64,000 nt of DNA from Benincasa hispida (lineage: Eukaryota > Streptophyta > Magnoliopsida > Cucurbitales > Cucurbitaceae). The translations under genes and the position numbers were made by a program. The stretch covers positions 5,584,183 through 5,648,182 of the forward strand of contig NC_052355.1 in assembly GCF_009727055.1 (NCBI RefSeq), read 5' to 3'. This document shows, one piece after another, positions 23,750 through 36,086 of the stretch (position 1 is the stretch's first letter; each line of letters starts with the position of its first letter). Under the pieces are notes generated by a model that searched no databases, was not told the DNA's origin, and saw nothing but the letters and a program-made list of their open reading frames with translations.

Positions 23750-26700
23750 TGATGCTTTAAACAATATGTATTAAGGTGGCGATTAGCAACATTTGGTGGA
23801 ATAAAATCTCTATGCTAAAAAATAACGAATTTAAAGTCATTCAAGAGAGTTGAGAAATGGCGTATATAACAATCTTATATAACCAATGAATGTTTTATGA
23901 CATAGGAACTGATGTTTCAGATGTTACACCTAGTATTATATGGAATATTAACTTGGCTAATGTATGAGCTATCTATCATTTTATTGTTCTGAGAGGAATA
24001 GATATGCCGCACTTAGTTATAAGATATGTATTCAATGATACAATACAACGGCTCACCGGTAGGGATAATGATTACAGTTTATTGGCTCATACTTTTACTT
24101 GGGTATTTGACAAGACATATAGGATATAAATTAATATGGATTTATATTTTATAATTAAATTTACATTGAATACATTATTTGACTAATTCAACTATCGCAA
24201 TTAGGCATTGATGACCAACCTCGCTCTGGGTAGTGAACTGAAACCTAACAGCCACTTCGTTTGTGTAATTCGCCGGTCCTCAAAGAACAAGTTTAAACTA
24301 TGCCGAATAACTAATTCCGCTAGATTTAATAATCTCGATATAGAAAATCCTTTCTTCGTTTTTTCCGTATGCATACACTACCGCTGTGACATATGCCGAT
24401 CTTCACCGATAGGTGCAGCACAGCACGCTCGCATTTAGGACAGAGAAGCATAATAAGGTGCATATACCTGCGATAGCGCCGTATAGCAAAGAGATTCAAT
24501 CTAATCAAAACGAAGAAATGTGCGCATAACCATCAACGCCTGATATCCATCCTTTACGGTCAGTGACTAACTCATCTTCACGTGTACTGCCTATCAAGAG
24601 CGTGATCGGATGTCCAACGTTATTCCAGAATAACTTTATTCAATAGCAATACGTACGAGGTAGCTCGTATGTAGTGACCGCGAATGAGAGGATATATTTC
24701 GCTATACAGATAGCAGAGGTTTGTCATTCTGCCCACTGATCTGTCCTAACTCCATTTCTTATTAACATACTCTCTTCCCATAGCACGACCATCTCCTATT
24801 CTCTCCATCGATATTGGACATTCTATAACACTAACCAACACACTTCACCGCTAAAGTGCGATCGTTTGACTCGAGTTTCGACTCCCAAAAGAGCATAGGC
24901 GCGGGTGCTCTCTGCTGATGTGGGGTGTCTTCCCACTGCCAGTTGTTCGGATGTAATCGCTTCTACTCGTGTCGCTGTTGCAGGTCGACTGAATACATCT
25001 CTTAAGGAGAAAAGTAAAGGTGTGGTGCCAAGTGAAGGTGCGATTTGTGCGTGTCTATGTGCCGGCGTAAGTTCCGGCTCTATCCTAATAGGATTTCAGT
25101 AACTCATAGCTACGTCATACAGGGATTGCTTCATTCTCATATATTTTGGTCATTAGAGACACCTTTAATTCCTTGCCGGATCTACTAGTATATATTTAGA
25201 TTCTCTCTAACTGTAGCGTTTGTTTAAAGTCTGTTCCCGAATTAAATGGAACAACTTTGTTTGGTGTATATTATAGACATAAATCCATATATAATGAAAA
25301 GTTCAGAGTATTGTATCAGTCATCATGTTTTATCGCGTTTCAACTGGTTGGGATCATATATACGAACAGTCTGGCATCTTAAATAAGCACCATTGCTCAG
25401 TGGCGATACATAACTTCGCGTTATTGAGACTTACACTTCACACTTGTGTCCAGTAATTCAAGGGTATGCCCAAGTAGGGGTTGTTTGATCAGCTTCTCTC
25501 ATCTCGTTCACAACTTATTATGGCTAACCCCGAAAAGTAGACGCCCTAAGATTCCAGAATGATGCGGGTCCGCCCTTTTTAGCATCAACAAAGGGTCCTA
25601 TCTTTAAATGTTAATTCCTTGTGTGGATGTGCCAGGAATAAATTGGATGTTTATTGATTTAGGGATTATGGCATAACTACTTTAATGCCTTCGCGTTTTT
25701 ATTAAATTTTTACCAGTGCCAATTTTTATCTCCATCCTTTAAACGTGACGAGGTGAATTAAAAATTGTGTAAAAAGGGCCCCACTGCGCGTTTTTGGGGC
25801 ATAAGTAATATACGTGGAATGGTGATCTCTATTCAAAATTTAGTTTGACGTCTTGAGAACGCGGTCGTTTGCAATCTGAAAGTGTGAGGGCTACATATGT
25901 GGAGTCCTACGTCTTCTCTTAAGGAATATATTGTGAAAAACCTAGTGTGCGTATAGTGTAAACCTGAATCGCTGAGTCATGCACTGACTAACTTCTGTAA
26001 TTTCGTTGTCTGAATCTCGCTACATTTCCTCATTCGACATCAAGTCGTAACCTTAAAAAAAAAGAGCCTAATGCTGAATCACAACAAAACATTTTGACAG
26101 CGCACAATCACGAGGGCATGTTATATAAATAAACTTGATAGAATCGGGTGTGCGAATACAGAAGAGTAACTTGTTTTCGTGTTATTGTCATGGCTTCAAG
26201 TGCATTTGCCCGCGCGAATCTCTGTCGTGCGCATTACTATATTGTTATTAAATGCCTACTGCTGGAGCTTATAAACTAAGACAACGATGTGGTTATAAAC
26301 AGCTCAGCCAAGGCGAACACATGTTTCATACGCTCTTTTCAGTAACCCCTAACTTATACAAGATCACTTAGCATCGTAAGGGTAAATCGTTATTTACCAC
26401 AAAGAATATGCATCGCACATCTAGGTAATAGTAGAATCGAATCAGTTACGCGTTCAGTATAGCTTTATTGATATTGATTATAAGGCGCAACTAAAAGAAC
26501 AATCGTTTATATAGACTGTCATACAAGCTATTTTTATTATATTCAGCTTTAGTTGACCTGGACTAACCGATCAATTGATTTTTATAGGCATAACTCTAAG
26601 TAGTACATAATAATAACAATATTACCATCGTCTTTCCTTCTGACGGAATATCACGATCTCTTATGAACGAATTATATCAGAGCTCTATTCAACTAATACA

Positions 26701-27320
26701 GAGAAGATCGCCCTTTTCGGAGACATGGGCATCGCTCTTAACATACATTACCAGGAATCGATGCGGGATTTGTGCTCATATCTCTTTACCTAAATCGTGT
26801 CTATATAACTACGCTAACACTAAAGAGGAAGATGCCTAGTGATCATCGTGGAGCATTTACACCGTGAATGCGTTTACGGATGCTGGTGTTTTATGACTTA
26901 TCTCATGCTGTATGCATGACATATGGTACCTATTTACACTTATGAGCACAGAATTATTCCAATACGCATAGTATCTAAACAAACTAGGATTTTCGAATGC
27001 GGATAACGCGCGAGTATGATGACTTTTTAAACCAAAAAACTGGAGGAGAATTGAAACACAACGCGTTTATCTTAGTTCACATCTTGTTTATCAAAATCCG
27101 TGAATGCTCAAAGATACGGTTCAAGGGTTTTGTCTCGTATCACAGTCTTCCCGTTTTTTGGTTTAAAGTCTCATCTCGTCCATTAATCTATTTGTTTAAT
27201 ACATGCGATGTATGTTTTATATGTCATAATGTATGCACATATAGTAAATCCCACCTTAGTTATGCCAGATCATGATCTCTCTTATATGTAATTGTTATAA
27301 TGTGAGAAGCATATTTGGTT
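23750..27320. other. Unexplained block of near-random character
   Basis: About 3.5 kb with no match to any other part of the window, no LTR, no repeat family and no open frame over 92 codons. CpG is not depleted: about 27 CpG in 24181-24600 by eye, at or above the number expected from base composition, while the flanking element DNA is CpG-poor. It lies between leader and gag of copia-2. Edges are approximate. It could be spurious gap fill, low-quality single-molecule sequence, or foreign or synthetic DNA. Confidence 0.65.
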
Positions 27321-28171
27321 AATTAATGCCAAGGCAGTGCCTCACGTGTAACTAACACCAGCAGGAGGAAACGATCGTTCAGTGCGCACTAGACGATAGG
27401 AACTTTAGCAAACGATCGTGTAGACGACCATGAGGCTGTAAAGCCCAATCGTCTAAGAGATCGTGTAGCGCGACGACAGGTAAATGATTTACCTTGAGTT
27501 ACTAAATGATCGTTTAGTCAGTTACTAAGCGATAAAGCTTGTTGACCTAAACGATTGTCTTGTGCGCTTAAAATCATACGCGAGCGTCTGATCGTCTAAC
27601 CGATGCGTGCATCTTGGTAAACGATTTACCTTACGATGCTAAGTGATCATTTAGTTAGTTACTAAGCGATGATGCTTGCTGACTTAAACAATCGTCTAGT
27701 TTGCGCGTGCATTAAACAATACTCAGCGATCGCATGCCCATCCCGATACGATCAACTCTTGATCGCACACCCGATCGTTCAACCGATGCGTTCAAGTGTG
27801 ATCGCATAGTCCTTCATGTTCACGATGCGATGGAAAGCGATCGCATAGAACCTCTTGTGCATGATGCGATCAACTCTAGATCATCTCCTTCCTCGAAGAG
27901 CTGCAACCTTTGCCTAGAACTTCGATGAACGACTCAAGACTCCAAACAATTTGAATTAGACTCAATTACGATTACTTATGCCCAAAAACGCAGGGGCCTT
28001 TACAAACAACCGTAAATGTAAAAGGAATTAAATAAACCGAGGCAATTCATCCTAAAAACATCCATTATTCTGGCACATCCACAACAGAATTAACATTTAA
28101 AATAGCGTAGAAATGCACCCACCATGAATGTATGCGTTATTTCGTTGCAACAAATGAAATTGGAGTATCAA
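27321..28171 (-). other. copia-2 leader with dense CGATCGTTTAG-type motifs
   Basis: Non-coding region after the primer-binding site. From 27370 to 27890 it is packed with variants of acgatcgtttag, gcgatcgcat and aacgattgtct. It resembles 11740-12003 in copia-1. No gene is seen. Confidence 0.7.
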
Positions 28172-28190
28172 AAACCTGGCTCTGATACCA
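28172..28190 (-). promoter_or_regulatory. copia-2 primer-binding site for tRNA-iMet
   Basis: The plus strand reads AAACCTGGCTCTGATACCA, which equals the last 16 bases of the tRNA-iMet gene at 32207-32278 followed by the added CCA. The minus strand (TGGTATCAGAGCCAGG...) is thus complementary to the tRNA 3' end over 19 bases. Two bases separate it from the LTR. Confidence 0.95.
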
Positions 28191-28192
28191 AT

Positions 28193-30232
28193 TGAAGGAT
28201 CTCATACCGAGAGTTCCATGAGCGGGTTTAGATCGCTTCGATTTCAAAGTGACCGAAACACAAATGACATACATTCCATAGATACAGTTATGCATATAAA
28301 AGCCATTATCGGCATGCTCAGAATATAATAAAATACAAGGAAAAAGGTTCATACCAAATGAAGACTGTCTTCTATGTTTGAACCATCAGCAGCGGAAAAC
28401 CTCCCACAATCTACCGGCACCTAGCGAGTATGTCGACTGCAACAGCACGATCCGAGCGTACACGAACAATGCAGTGGGGAAGACACCACCACAACAGAAA
28501 CCCGGGTATCCTTGGAGTCGAAAACCCAAAGAATGGGCTTTGGTGAGTTTGATAGAGGACGGAGGAGAAAATGTCGTGTAGACGATAAGCAAGTGGGAGA
28601 TGAACTCTGCTATCTTATAGCGAAAATACTTATCGTATAATAGAGCTACACGATCATTTAGGAATAACTGAACGATCATTTAGGAAAGATGTATACGACC
28701 GTTTAGAGAACGCGTGAGGTAGACAATCGTTTAGATGATCTCGCGCGATCGCTTTCACGGATTCTTTTAAGCGCGGGCGATACGAATGCACGATTGAATG
28801 AAATGAAAACGATTTTCATTGTTTTAATCTGCCGGTTACCATAACCTTCTTAGCTCCAATTCCCACATCCGAACGTGGATCAATCAGTTAATTATCAAAT
28901 AATAAATCAATTAATTTAATTAATAAATATAATCATATTATATTTATATCCTATAGTTTGATATCATATATCTACAATAGTATTTCTCCTCTACTTGATA
29001 TAAATCATATTTATATCTAATTTCCTCCAAAATAATGTATCTCATACATTTAGCCAATTATATCATATATAATTAACCAGTCCAGTTATATCATATATAA
29101 TTAAACTTCCTCTTGTCAATTTGAACATTTCAAAATTAACCCAAACACTGATTCTCGACTTTATCCAAGCTACCCTGGTGACTTATTGAACCTGTGACTC
29201 GAAGCTCCAACGGTACGTGAATAGCTGACTAAACTCTTTAGCCACCAGATTCACCATCCGTTAACTGTCAATGATTCCACTAAAGACCAACAGATGAACT
29301 CTTCTTACTACAGATATATTTCTGTATCGATCGGATATAACCAATCATGAGTATGATGACCCTTCACAGATGTTCGTAAGTACAGCTGGGCCAATTTACC
29401 GTTTTGCCTCTGTAGTTACATCTCACTCCTTAAGTACCACTGATTCCTCTAATGAACAATACAACATAGTCCAACTATGTGTGGACACCTCTCGGGCCAA
29501 GAGAAGGTATGTGGTGCCACATCGTTCAAGCCTCGGAATCAGCCCTTAAGGGAGCCATGTTTCTACTTACCCCTGCATCGGGGAAGGAGTGAATTCCATC
29601 TTGTGTAGCTGAGTTCTCAGCTCCCAAATTAGACGAATCCCCAAAATGGTAGGTTTGAATCGACAACTTGGCCACTCGCACCCATACAAATAAAAGGACA
29701 GCCCTCAATGGCAAGAATTCCCAACTCACTCATGATTGAGGTCATATTACCTATGGTCATCCTAGTGAAGTGAAGTCTCTATCATGAACGGTGTTATATA
29801 ACGAGACATTAACACTTCTTGGTCAGGTCTTATACAAACTCTTTGTATAAGACGCCCCCGCTCGCATGTCCCCAACACGAATGATTAAGATCAGACCATC
29901 TGTGACAAGTCACAACACTTCTGACCATTCCACAAAGCGGGCCACATTTGTAGCGTTACCAGGATAAGGTTTCCCTTCTTTAACCATTTACTACAGACTA
30001 TTTTAGTTATCACTCAAGACATGATCCACTTATATGTCACTACATACATGCTTGAGTCACAAACAGATAACCAGAGATTTTATGTTTATTGGTTTTTGGT
30101 AAAACAAATAAAACAAATAACCGAGCAAAACAACAAGATGTGAAGTAAATATCATATATTAACAATCACTGGTGTTCGTATATACTGTTTACAAACTACA
30201 GGACATGAGAATTTAGGGCATCAACCCCAACA
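28193..30232 (-). repeat. copia-2 5' LTR (2040 bp)
   Basis: Begins TGAAGGATCTCATACCGAG after the primer site and ends CATCAACCCCAACA, followed by CTTGT. It is the promoter-bearing LTR of the element. About 70 bases at 28400-28475 are absent from the 3' LTR. Confidence 0.93.
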
Positions 30233-30237
30233 CTTGT
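30233..30237. repeat. Target site duplication CTTGT (right)
   Basis: Second copy of the 5-bp duplication made by copia-2 insertion. Confidence 0.9.
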
Positions 30238-30403
30238 ATGTTTCCAAATACATGCTTAAGTTACATGAAATAACTACGAATCTTAGTTTATTGGATTTGA
30301 GTAAATGCTTATAAAATAATTCTTAATTTATTAATAATAATATGTTTACAAAAAATTTACAAACTACAAGACTACCAGGAGAATTAGGACACCAATCCCA
30401 ACA
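30238..30403 (-). repeat. Old copia LTR, right part
   Basis: Continues the LTR of 15851-17661 after copia-2. It ends GACACCAATCCCAACA, the family's LTR terminus, and unrelated sequence follows. Confidence 0.85.
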
Positions 30404-32165
30404 AAACCTACAAAGAAAGGGAAAAGAAAAACTTCCTAACGCATGCCAAATTCATTCCTGTTGTAATCTCCACGATCTCGTGATTTGAATTTCTTCTTTG
30501 GCTGATCTCCATATGTGTCTCTCTAGGTTCCTTCAATATGTAGGATGGTCTTCCCTTGAAATGAAATGCATGGTTCTTTTAATAGGGGAGAATTTATCCC
30601 CAATCCTAATATATTTAGGACTCCTAAAATACCTTCGGCCTCGTTTTGTAACTATTTTGATTTTGGTTTTTGGTTTTTTAAAAGTTAAGCTTGTTTTCTC
30701 ACCATTTCTTATAATAATTTGCATATTTCTTGTGTACAAGAGTTGAATTTTTAGCTAGATTCCAAAACAAAAACAAGTTTTTAAAAACTACTTTTTTTTA
30801 GTTTTTAAAAGATTGTTTGGTTTTTGAAAATATTGGTAAAAATAGACAACAAAACATGAAATTTAGAGGTGAAATGAGTGTTTATAAGATTAACTTTCAA
30901 AAACAAAACACAAAAATCAACATGGTTACCAAATAGGATCGTAGTAATCCTTTATAGATTTGGGTTATTTTTCTTATTCAAATCAGGAGATCAAATAAGA
31001 TCTATTGAACTGGAATTTTTGTAGAGGCAAGAGCTTGGTTTTTCATTAAACTTCATAACGTCACGAAGTTGGTGTCTCAAGTTTTTGGCTCCGTTGCAAC
31101 AAATGTTGGGGCATTTTGATACCCTTTCGTAGCGTCGCGATACTCCTTTGTTTTTCTTAAAATATATTGAACCTCTTCACTTATGTTAATTAATACTCAA
31201 CAGACTCCAATTTATTCATAAAACTCTCCATTGCATTCCAAATGCTCAAAACCTATAATTCAAACACATAAACTCATGAAAAATCAAATTTCATAAAAAA
31301 ACCTAGCTAAAACCTAACCCATAAGTAGCATATTTTGCTCACTATTAGTTGACCAACAATTTGGATTTCAAAACCATAGTTTAAATACAGAAAATGATTT
31401 CAAATTATTAGGTGTGTTTAGAAACAAATTGATTTGAAATCAGTTTTTAAAATTAAAATTTCTTATTTGAATATCCACGGAACATGAAAAAAAAGTATGA
31501 CATTGTACTTCTTTGCCCTTACATGTTGTATGGAATTATATTAATAATTAAAAATTATTTTTATATCAAATAATAATATTAATGGAATACAATTTGAAGA
31601 ACATATTATTCAATAAAAAATTATCTTATTGAATAAAAAATTACAAATGTCATAATCAGGGTCAAATGAAAAATCAACAAAATAAAAAATTAAACAATAA
31701 CTCATAAATTAAACAAATTAAATCCAGGTAGAATCAGGAACAAACATATTATTCTTATCAATGGAAAGAAACCAAGAAAAATATAGTGCTTAGATTATCA
31801 ATCATATAAATAAATAGAAAAAACATATCGAAGATTAACAAAGCGAAAAAAAAAACATACCTTCTTTTGATTGATTATAAAAAAAAAAAAGGTTAAAATC
31901 GAGAATCTGCATTGAAAATATTGTTACAATAAAAGAAAAAAATGTAAAGGGAACAACGATTAACAAAGTAAAAAGCCAAATAGGAAGAAAAAAAACAAAC
32001 TAGAAACTAACCTAGTGAAATAATATACTGGACGAAGAAGAACCGTTGTCATTGTTTTAATGAACCCTTTCCAAATCAATTGCTTCAACCCTCTTTTTCC
32101 TTGTAAATAATCAAACAAAATTCAAATAGCCAAGCTTCAATCAACCAAAATGTAAAAACTGTGTA
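30404..32165. other. AT-rich sequence, no feature recognised
   Basis: Low-GC sequence with A and T runs. No coding frame longer than 82 codons and no match to the retroelements was seen. It may be the nearest thing to single-copy host DNA in the window. Confidence 0.5.
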
Positions 32166-32185
32166 GAAAAAAAAAAAAGAAAAAA
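32166..32185 (-). terminator. RNA polymerase III terminator of the tRNA gene
   Basis: On the minus strand, T6, then C, then a run of about twelve T start some 21 bases after the tRNA 3' end. Confidence 0.6.
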
Positions 32186-32206
32186 GCACATATGGGACTT
32201 CACTTT

Positions 32207-32278
32207 TATCAGAGCCAGGTTTCGATCCTGGGACCTGTGGGTTATGGGCCCACCACGCTTCCGCTGCGCCACTCTGAT
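32207..32278 (-). tRNA. Initiator tRNA-Met (CAU)
   Basis: Seventy-two bases on the minus strand. The acceptor stem ATCAGAG pairs fully with CTCTGAT, and A is the discriminator base. The A1-U72 pair and three G-C pairs in the anticodon stem (GGG/CCC around CCCATAACCC, anticodon CAT) mark it as an initiator tRNA. The D-arm segment GTGGCGCAGCGGAAGC and T-arm GGATCGAAACC are the internal pol III promoter boxes A and B. It starts translation. An AT-rich TATATAAATAAA lies 25-45 bases upstream and a T-run terminator follows, so it looks functional. It is also the primer used by the copia and Tekay-like elements here. Confidence 0.97.
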
Positions 32279-32850
32279 TGATGAGAGGCAAATAATACAT
32301 AGTTTATTTATATAATAAACTCGAACTGCCAATTTTCTTCTTCTTTTTGGAGAAAACTTGATGAAAACTTTTTTTTCTTAAAAAAATATTAGGGGTGTGC
32401 ACAGTTTGGGTTTGGTATCATTTGCTTAATGTCTTGATACGAGCATATGATGAAATTTAAGAATGATGTTTTAAAAACTTTTGGTGATGACATTGCATGT
32501 GGTTCTAATTGTTGACTATTTATCTGATTGTCAACAGGGGCATGATTTGAAATTCTAAGATATTCTAAGGTATTTAAGAAGGCCAAACCACCTTGCGATT
32601 CACCTTGAAGTATGTGCCCTTGTTAGTTCAAGATGTTAATCTTGGTGCTTCTTGACAAGCAAAACAAGTTTACTATTACTTTACACACAAAGTAATAGTA
32701 CGTAAGAGGAAACCTAGATGATGTTTGTGGTTTCATTCATACTGAGCTAATAAAAACTGAAATGAAAAAGGCTTGCAAACACATGCACGAGGATCTAAAA
32801 GATTTGGCCTTGAAATTTATTAACAGTAGGATGTAATGAACATCTTTGCG
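32279..32850. other. 5' flank of the tRNA gene and AT-rich sequence
   Basis: The first 130 bases after the tRNA 5' end are also present at 55372-55520. The rest shows no feature I recognise. Confidence 0.5.
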
Positions 32851-34060
32851 TTAGTGACAAAATGAAGCTAAAACGAGCAAAACGGAGCTTAATAGCATCG
32901 ACTGGGAATCAGAATGCAAAATTAAATGGTTTAGTAGTGGTAGCACGGGTCGAACACACGAAACCGAAGAGTTTCCAAATTAAATGATTTACAATTCTAG
33001 GTAACCGAAGGGGAGAGGGTTTGTGAAAATGATTGATTGCTAGAGAATTTAAATCGCATAAAATAAGCGCAATAAAATAAAAGTTTGAGAAAAATATGTG
33101 AAGAAAGCTTAGCTTGGATTGTAACGGAATTTTCCCTGTTAAAGCTTAGCTTGGATTGTAACAGATTTTCCCTGTTAAATATACTTGATCATTGAACTCT
33201 AATTACCAAAATTAAGTATTTACTTACACCTAACCGAGCTAATTGGAAAAACCAATTAATCGTCTTGAACAATTAATTAGTCAAAATTGTATTGATGAAA
33301 AGCATGTGATTATAAGTTTGACCTCATTGCATTAAGATCTAGGGAAACACTAGGGTGAATATTCAATTTCACGCGCTTAATTAAATATTTATTCGATTCA
33401 ATTCTAAGTTGGGTAGAATAATACTTGTCGTATTCGATTCACAAGCTAACCTAACCAATCGCTTCTTAGTAATCAACCTAATATTATATGTCATGTATCA
33501 AATGTTAATCAAAAGCATCAATCATAGAATCCACAAGCGTCAGATAATATAATCATAATCTAGTAGAACATAATTGAATCCAGTAAACACAATAACATTC
33601 GGTTCAAAAACTCATAAGTACAAGAAACTAGGGAAAAATTCCTAAAACCCAAGCTAGATTGAGATACCTTAGCCCATAATTTTCATGATGGGCATCAAGG
33701 AATAGTTTTGTTATATGAATGTACCGAAAAGTAGAAGAAAATAGAGAGAACCCATTCTGCAATCAACTGGAATCAGAGAGGTCTGACCCTAGGTAGCATA
33801 ATGGGTATTTACAACAATCGAGATAGCATCATGGCAGTAACAAACACTGGTGCAGATGATAGTTCAGAGCACCTCCACGCCACGACGCTATGTGCTTTTC
33901 ACAAAAACTGGGAATTATTTCTTTTCAGTTCCAAGCATGGCTCCATAGGGCACCACGACATCGTGCATGCAGTGCAAAAACATGTAAATTTTGCATTTTC
34001 TTTTCTGGTTGATGTAATTAAGCTTTATTTTGGTCCGTTTTAGCTTCATTTTGTCATTAA
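32851..34060. repeat. Imperfect inverted repeat of about 43 bp, 1.2 kb apart
   Basis: 32851-32893 contains TGACAAAATGAAGCTAAAAC; the reverse complement of the same 20 bases lies in 34017-34060, and the flanking 23 bases also match with gaps. The enclosed 1.1 kb has a 37-bp tandem repeat at 33105-33178 and no coding frame. Confidence 0.6.
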
Positions 34061-34171
34061 TGTCGGACTCTACCTCCTAAATGCTTGAAACCTATAAAAT
34101 ACCAAATAAACACGTAAAATCTAAGAATAATTTTGAGTTAAGAGGAGCAAGATAACACATTTTTAGTGCTA
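32855..34171 (-). mobile_element. Possible Athila/Tat-type LTR, minus strand
   Basis: On the minus strand, AATTAAGTTTGGGGTGTT, a typical polypurine tract, is followed by TGATAGCACTAAAAATG, a likely LTR start at 34171. Upstream of it lies a TTGCTCGAGAACGGTCAGG segment like the TTGCTTGAGGACAAGCA block before Athila polypurine tracts (seen at 1498-1515 here). The other end is guessed from a TGACAAAATG start. Confidence 0.45.
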
Positions 34172-34964
34172 TCAAACACCCCAAACTTAATTCCTGACCG
34201 TTCTCGAGCAAGGTGGAATAAAGCACACAATCACACAAGAATATGCTCACAAATTGCATGCTTTTTAACTAAAGTCTCAATAGTCTCCTAGAATATAACT
34301 TGCAATCATCAATGAAATCAAATCGTAATCAATCAAGATAGGACAATTTAAAATTACTTGTAGACCTATTCATGCATGAGTAAGTTCAAAGCCCTTCTAA
34401 TTCAGCCCCAATAGCGCGGAACAACTTTAAATGGCTCTCAATTTGTTCCCCCCACCCCACATTGACTCAAGCACTAACTACTAAGCATTGATACAAACAA
34501 GATGGCAATATTTCAACTAAGATACCTGAAATTATATTCTAGGGATCACTAAACTTGCATTTATTTGAACATGGGGTATTAGCTTTCACGCATCGCTGTA
34601 AGGAACTATACCCACTCTTTTTTTGCGAGTGTCCTAACTAATCATAGTAAAGGTAGCTCTTTTTACCCCTAGTCATGCATAACATGAAGGAACCATTAAA
34701 GGTTCTTGAGTAGAAATGGGATTAGACCCAAACCCAAAATTTTATAGAAACAAGAATTTTACAGAAGAAACAAAATATTATGCATTAAAAAAAATACGGC
34801 ATGCTAAAACAAAAAGATGAAGAGAGAAAAGAGAATATGGAGATAAAAACTAACCCTTAAAGAGCGATCTCTTCACATTTATTCTATCTACAAAATCACG
34901 AACTCGAAACCCTAATTTATCCCAAATGGCCACCACCAATTGGTTTCCTCTATAATCTCTAAAT
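34172..34964 (-). other. 3' internal remnant of the Athila/Tat-type element
   Basis: Non-coding sequence next to the polypurine tract. It ends where a copia RT fragment starts. No motif other than the tract is recognised. Confidence 0.4.
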
Positions 34965-35370
34965 ATCTGAATTCCTAGAACAAACCGACCTCTCCCAAAT
35001 CTTTCATTTGGAATTGGGTCGCTAACCAGTTCTTAACTTCAGTCGGTAGACCTACATCATTCCTAATGAGTGGGATATCGTCTACATATAACACTAGAAA
35101 ATCTATTGAACTATTCATGATCCTCTTGTATACACAAGGCTCATCAACATTCTAATCAAAGCCTTAAGATTTGATTGCAGTATCAAATCTTATATTCTAA
35201 GATCGAAAGCTTGCTTCAATCCATAAATGGACCGATTAAGCCTGCAACCCTTTTGCTCTTGACCTTGGGTTATGAATCCCTCAAGTCACTGCATATAAAT
35301 GGTTTCCTCAAGATTGCAATTCAGAAAGGCAGTCTTGACGTTCATTTGCCAGATCTCATACTCATAATGT
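34965..35370 (-). pseudogene. Isolated copia reverse transcriptase fragment
   Basis: Aligns along its length with copia-2 20560-20980. The minus strand gives MDQFQMKDLGEV-type sequence, LVLYVDDIPLIRN with both catalytic Asp present, KLLSILRFDT-like decay and the IYGLKQ, KGFITQGQEQ and FLNCNLEET segments in changing frames. No LTR or other element part adjoins it on either side. It is an old fragment. Confidence 0.8.
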
Positions 35371-36086
35371 CACATGCCCTCTTGAGCTTCTATCATAAAC
35401 CTAGAAGGACGTGTGAAGGCAGTAGACACTACCATTTTGTATTATTTACTTTCTAAAAACTTGTTTTCTAGCTATGACTCATAGTTGAGTAATCTCATTC
35501 TAAAACATTTATATAAGTCACTAATGTTTAACAGTAATAAATTCAATCATACAAGTTTCCAAATATTCTTATTACAACTGTCGAAACGAGATGATTTTCG
35601 CAATCCTTCTGCCGACTTGTTCTAAACACAAATCATCGCCCTCTTATTGTTACCTGGGGGGGGGGGGGGGGAAGTAAGAAAGAAATTGGAAAACGTGAGC
35701 TAGAAGGCTCAGTGAGTTGTAAGTTTAAATTAAAGAGTACTTACTTTCGAAAACATTTTTGGGATGTATAATCTCAGTATGGTAACTGAGGTAAATATGG
35801 CATGATCACATGTTCCTCTCGATATGAAACAAATCATCCATAACCCGATTTGAGGAAACAATTTCCAGTACCCCAAACAACCCGCCAAATGTGCACATGT
35901 CGACAATTCCTGCTAGACATACTTAGGTACGCTGACAATCCCAGTCAAACATCCACGAAGTATGCTAACAATGTCCTAGGCACAATTTTCAGTTTGCAAT
36001 CAAACCAATGGAAAAAAAGCATCAAAACAAACCACAGTCAAAATAGTCATCCAGATAAAAAATGGTAACTAGTAAACTTCATTAAT
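35371..36086 (-). other. Likely Tekay-type LTR fragment with a poly-G run
   Basis: 'ttacctgggg...gaagtaag...gtgagctagaaggctcagtgag' resembles the gypsy LTR segment at 44100-44160 ('ctacctgaaaag...gtgagctaaaagcccagtgag'). Sixteen G in a row lie at 35656-35671. No coding sequence is seen. Confidence 0.45.

Larger units (their letters stand above)
17662..30232 (-). mobile_element. copia-2: full-length Ty1/copia element, 12571 bp
   Basis: A complete minus-strand element with a 2040-bp 5' LTR (28193-30232), tRNA-iMet primer site (28172-28190), leader, gag, protease, integrase, RT, RNase H, polypurine tract and a 1948-bp 3' LTR (17662-19609). It is flanked by the 5-bp duplication CTTGT. It is nested in an older copia LTR. 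All coding parts carry stops or frameshifts. About 3.5 kb between leader and gag (23750-27320) is not like any element part and makes the element unusually long. Confidence 0.92.

Noticed and set aside
26997..27275. 92-codon open frame in the near-random block
   Set aside because: No domain, and such a length is expected by chance in 3.5 kb read in six frames.
23750..27320. Organellar or bacterial origin of the unusual block
   Set aside because: Bacterial DNA should show long open frames and plant organelle DNA should show known genes or tRNAs; I see neither. A database search is needed to exclude non-coding mitochondrial DNA.
32085..32332. Two minus-strand open frames of 63 and 71 codons
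   Set aside because: They overlap the tRNA-iMet gene and read through it.
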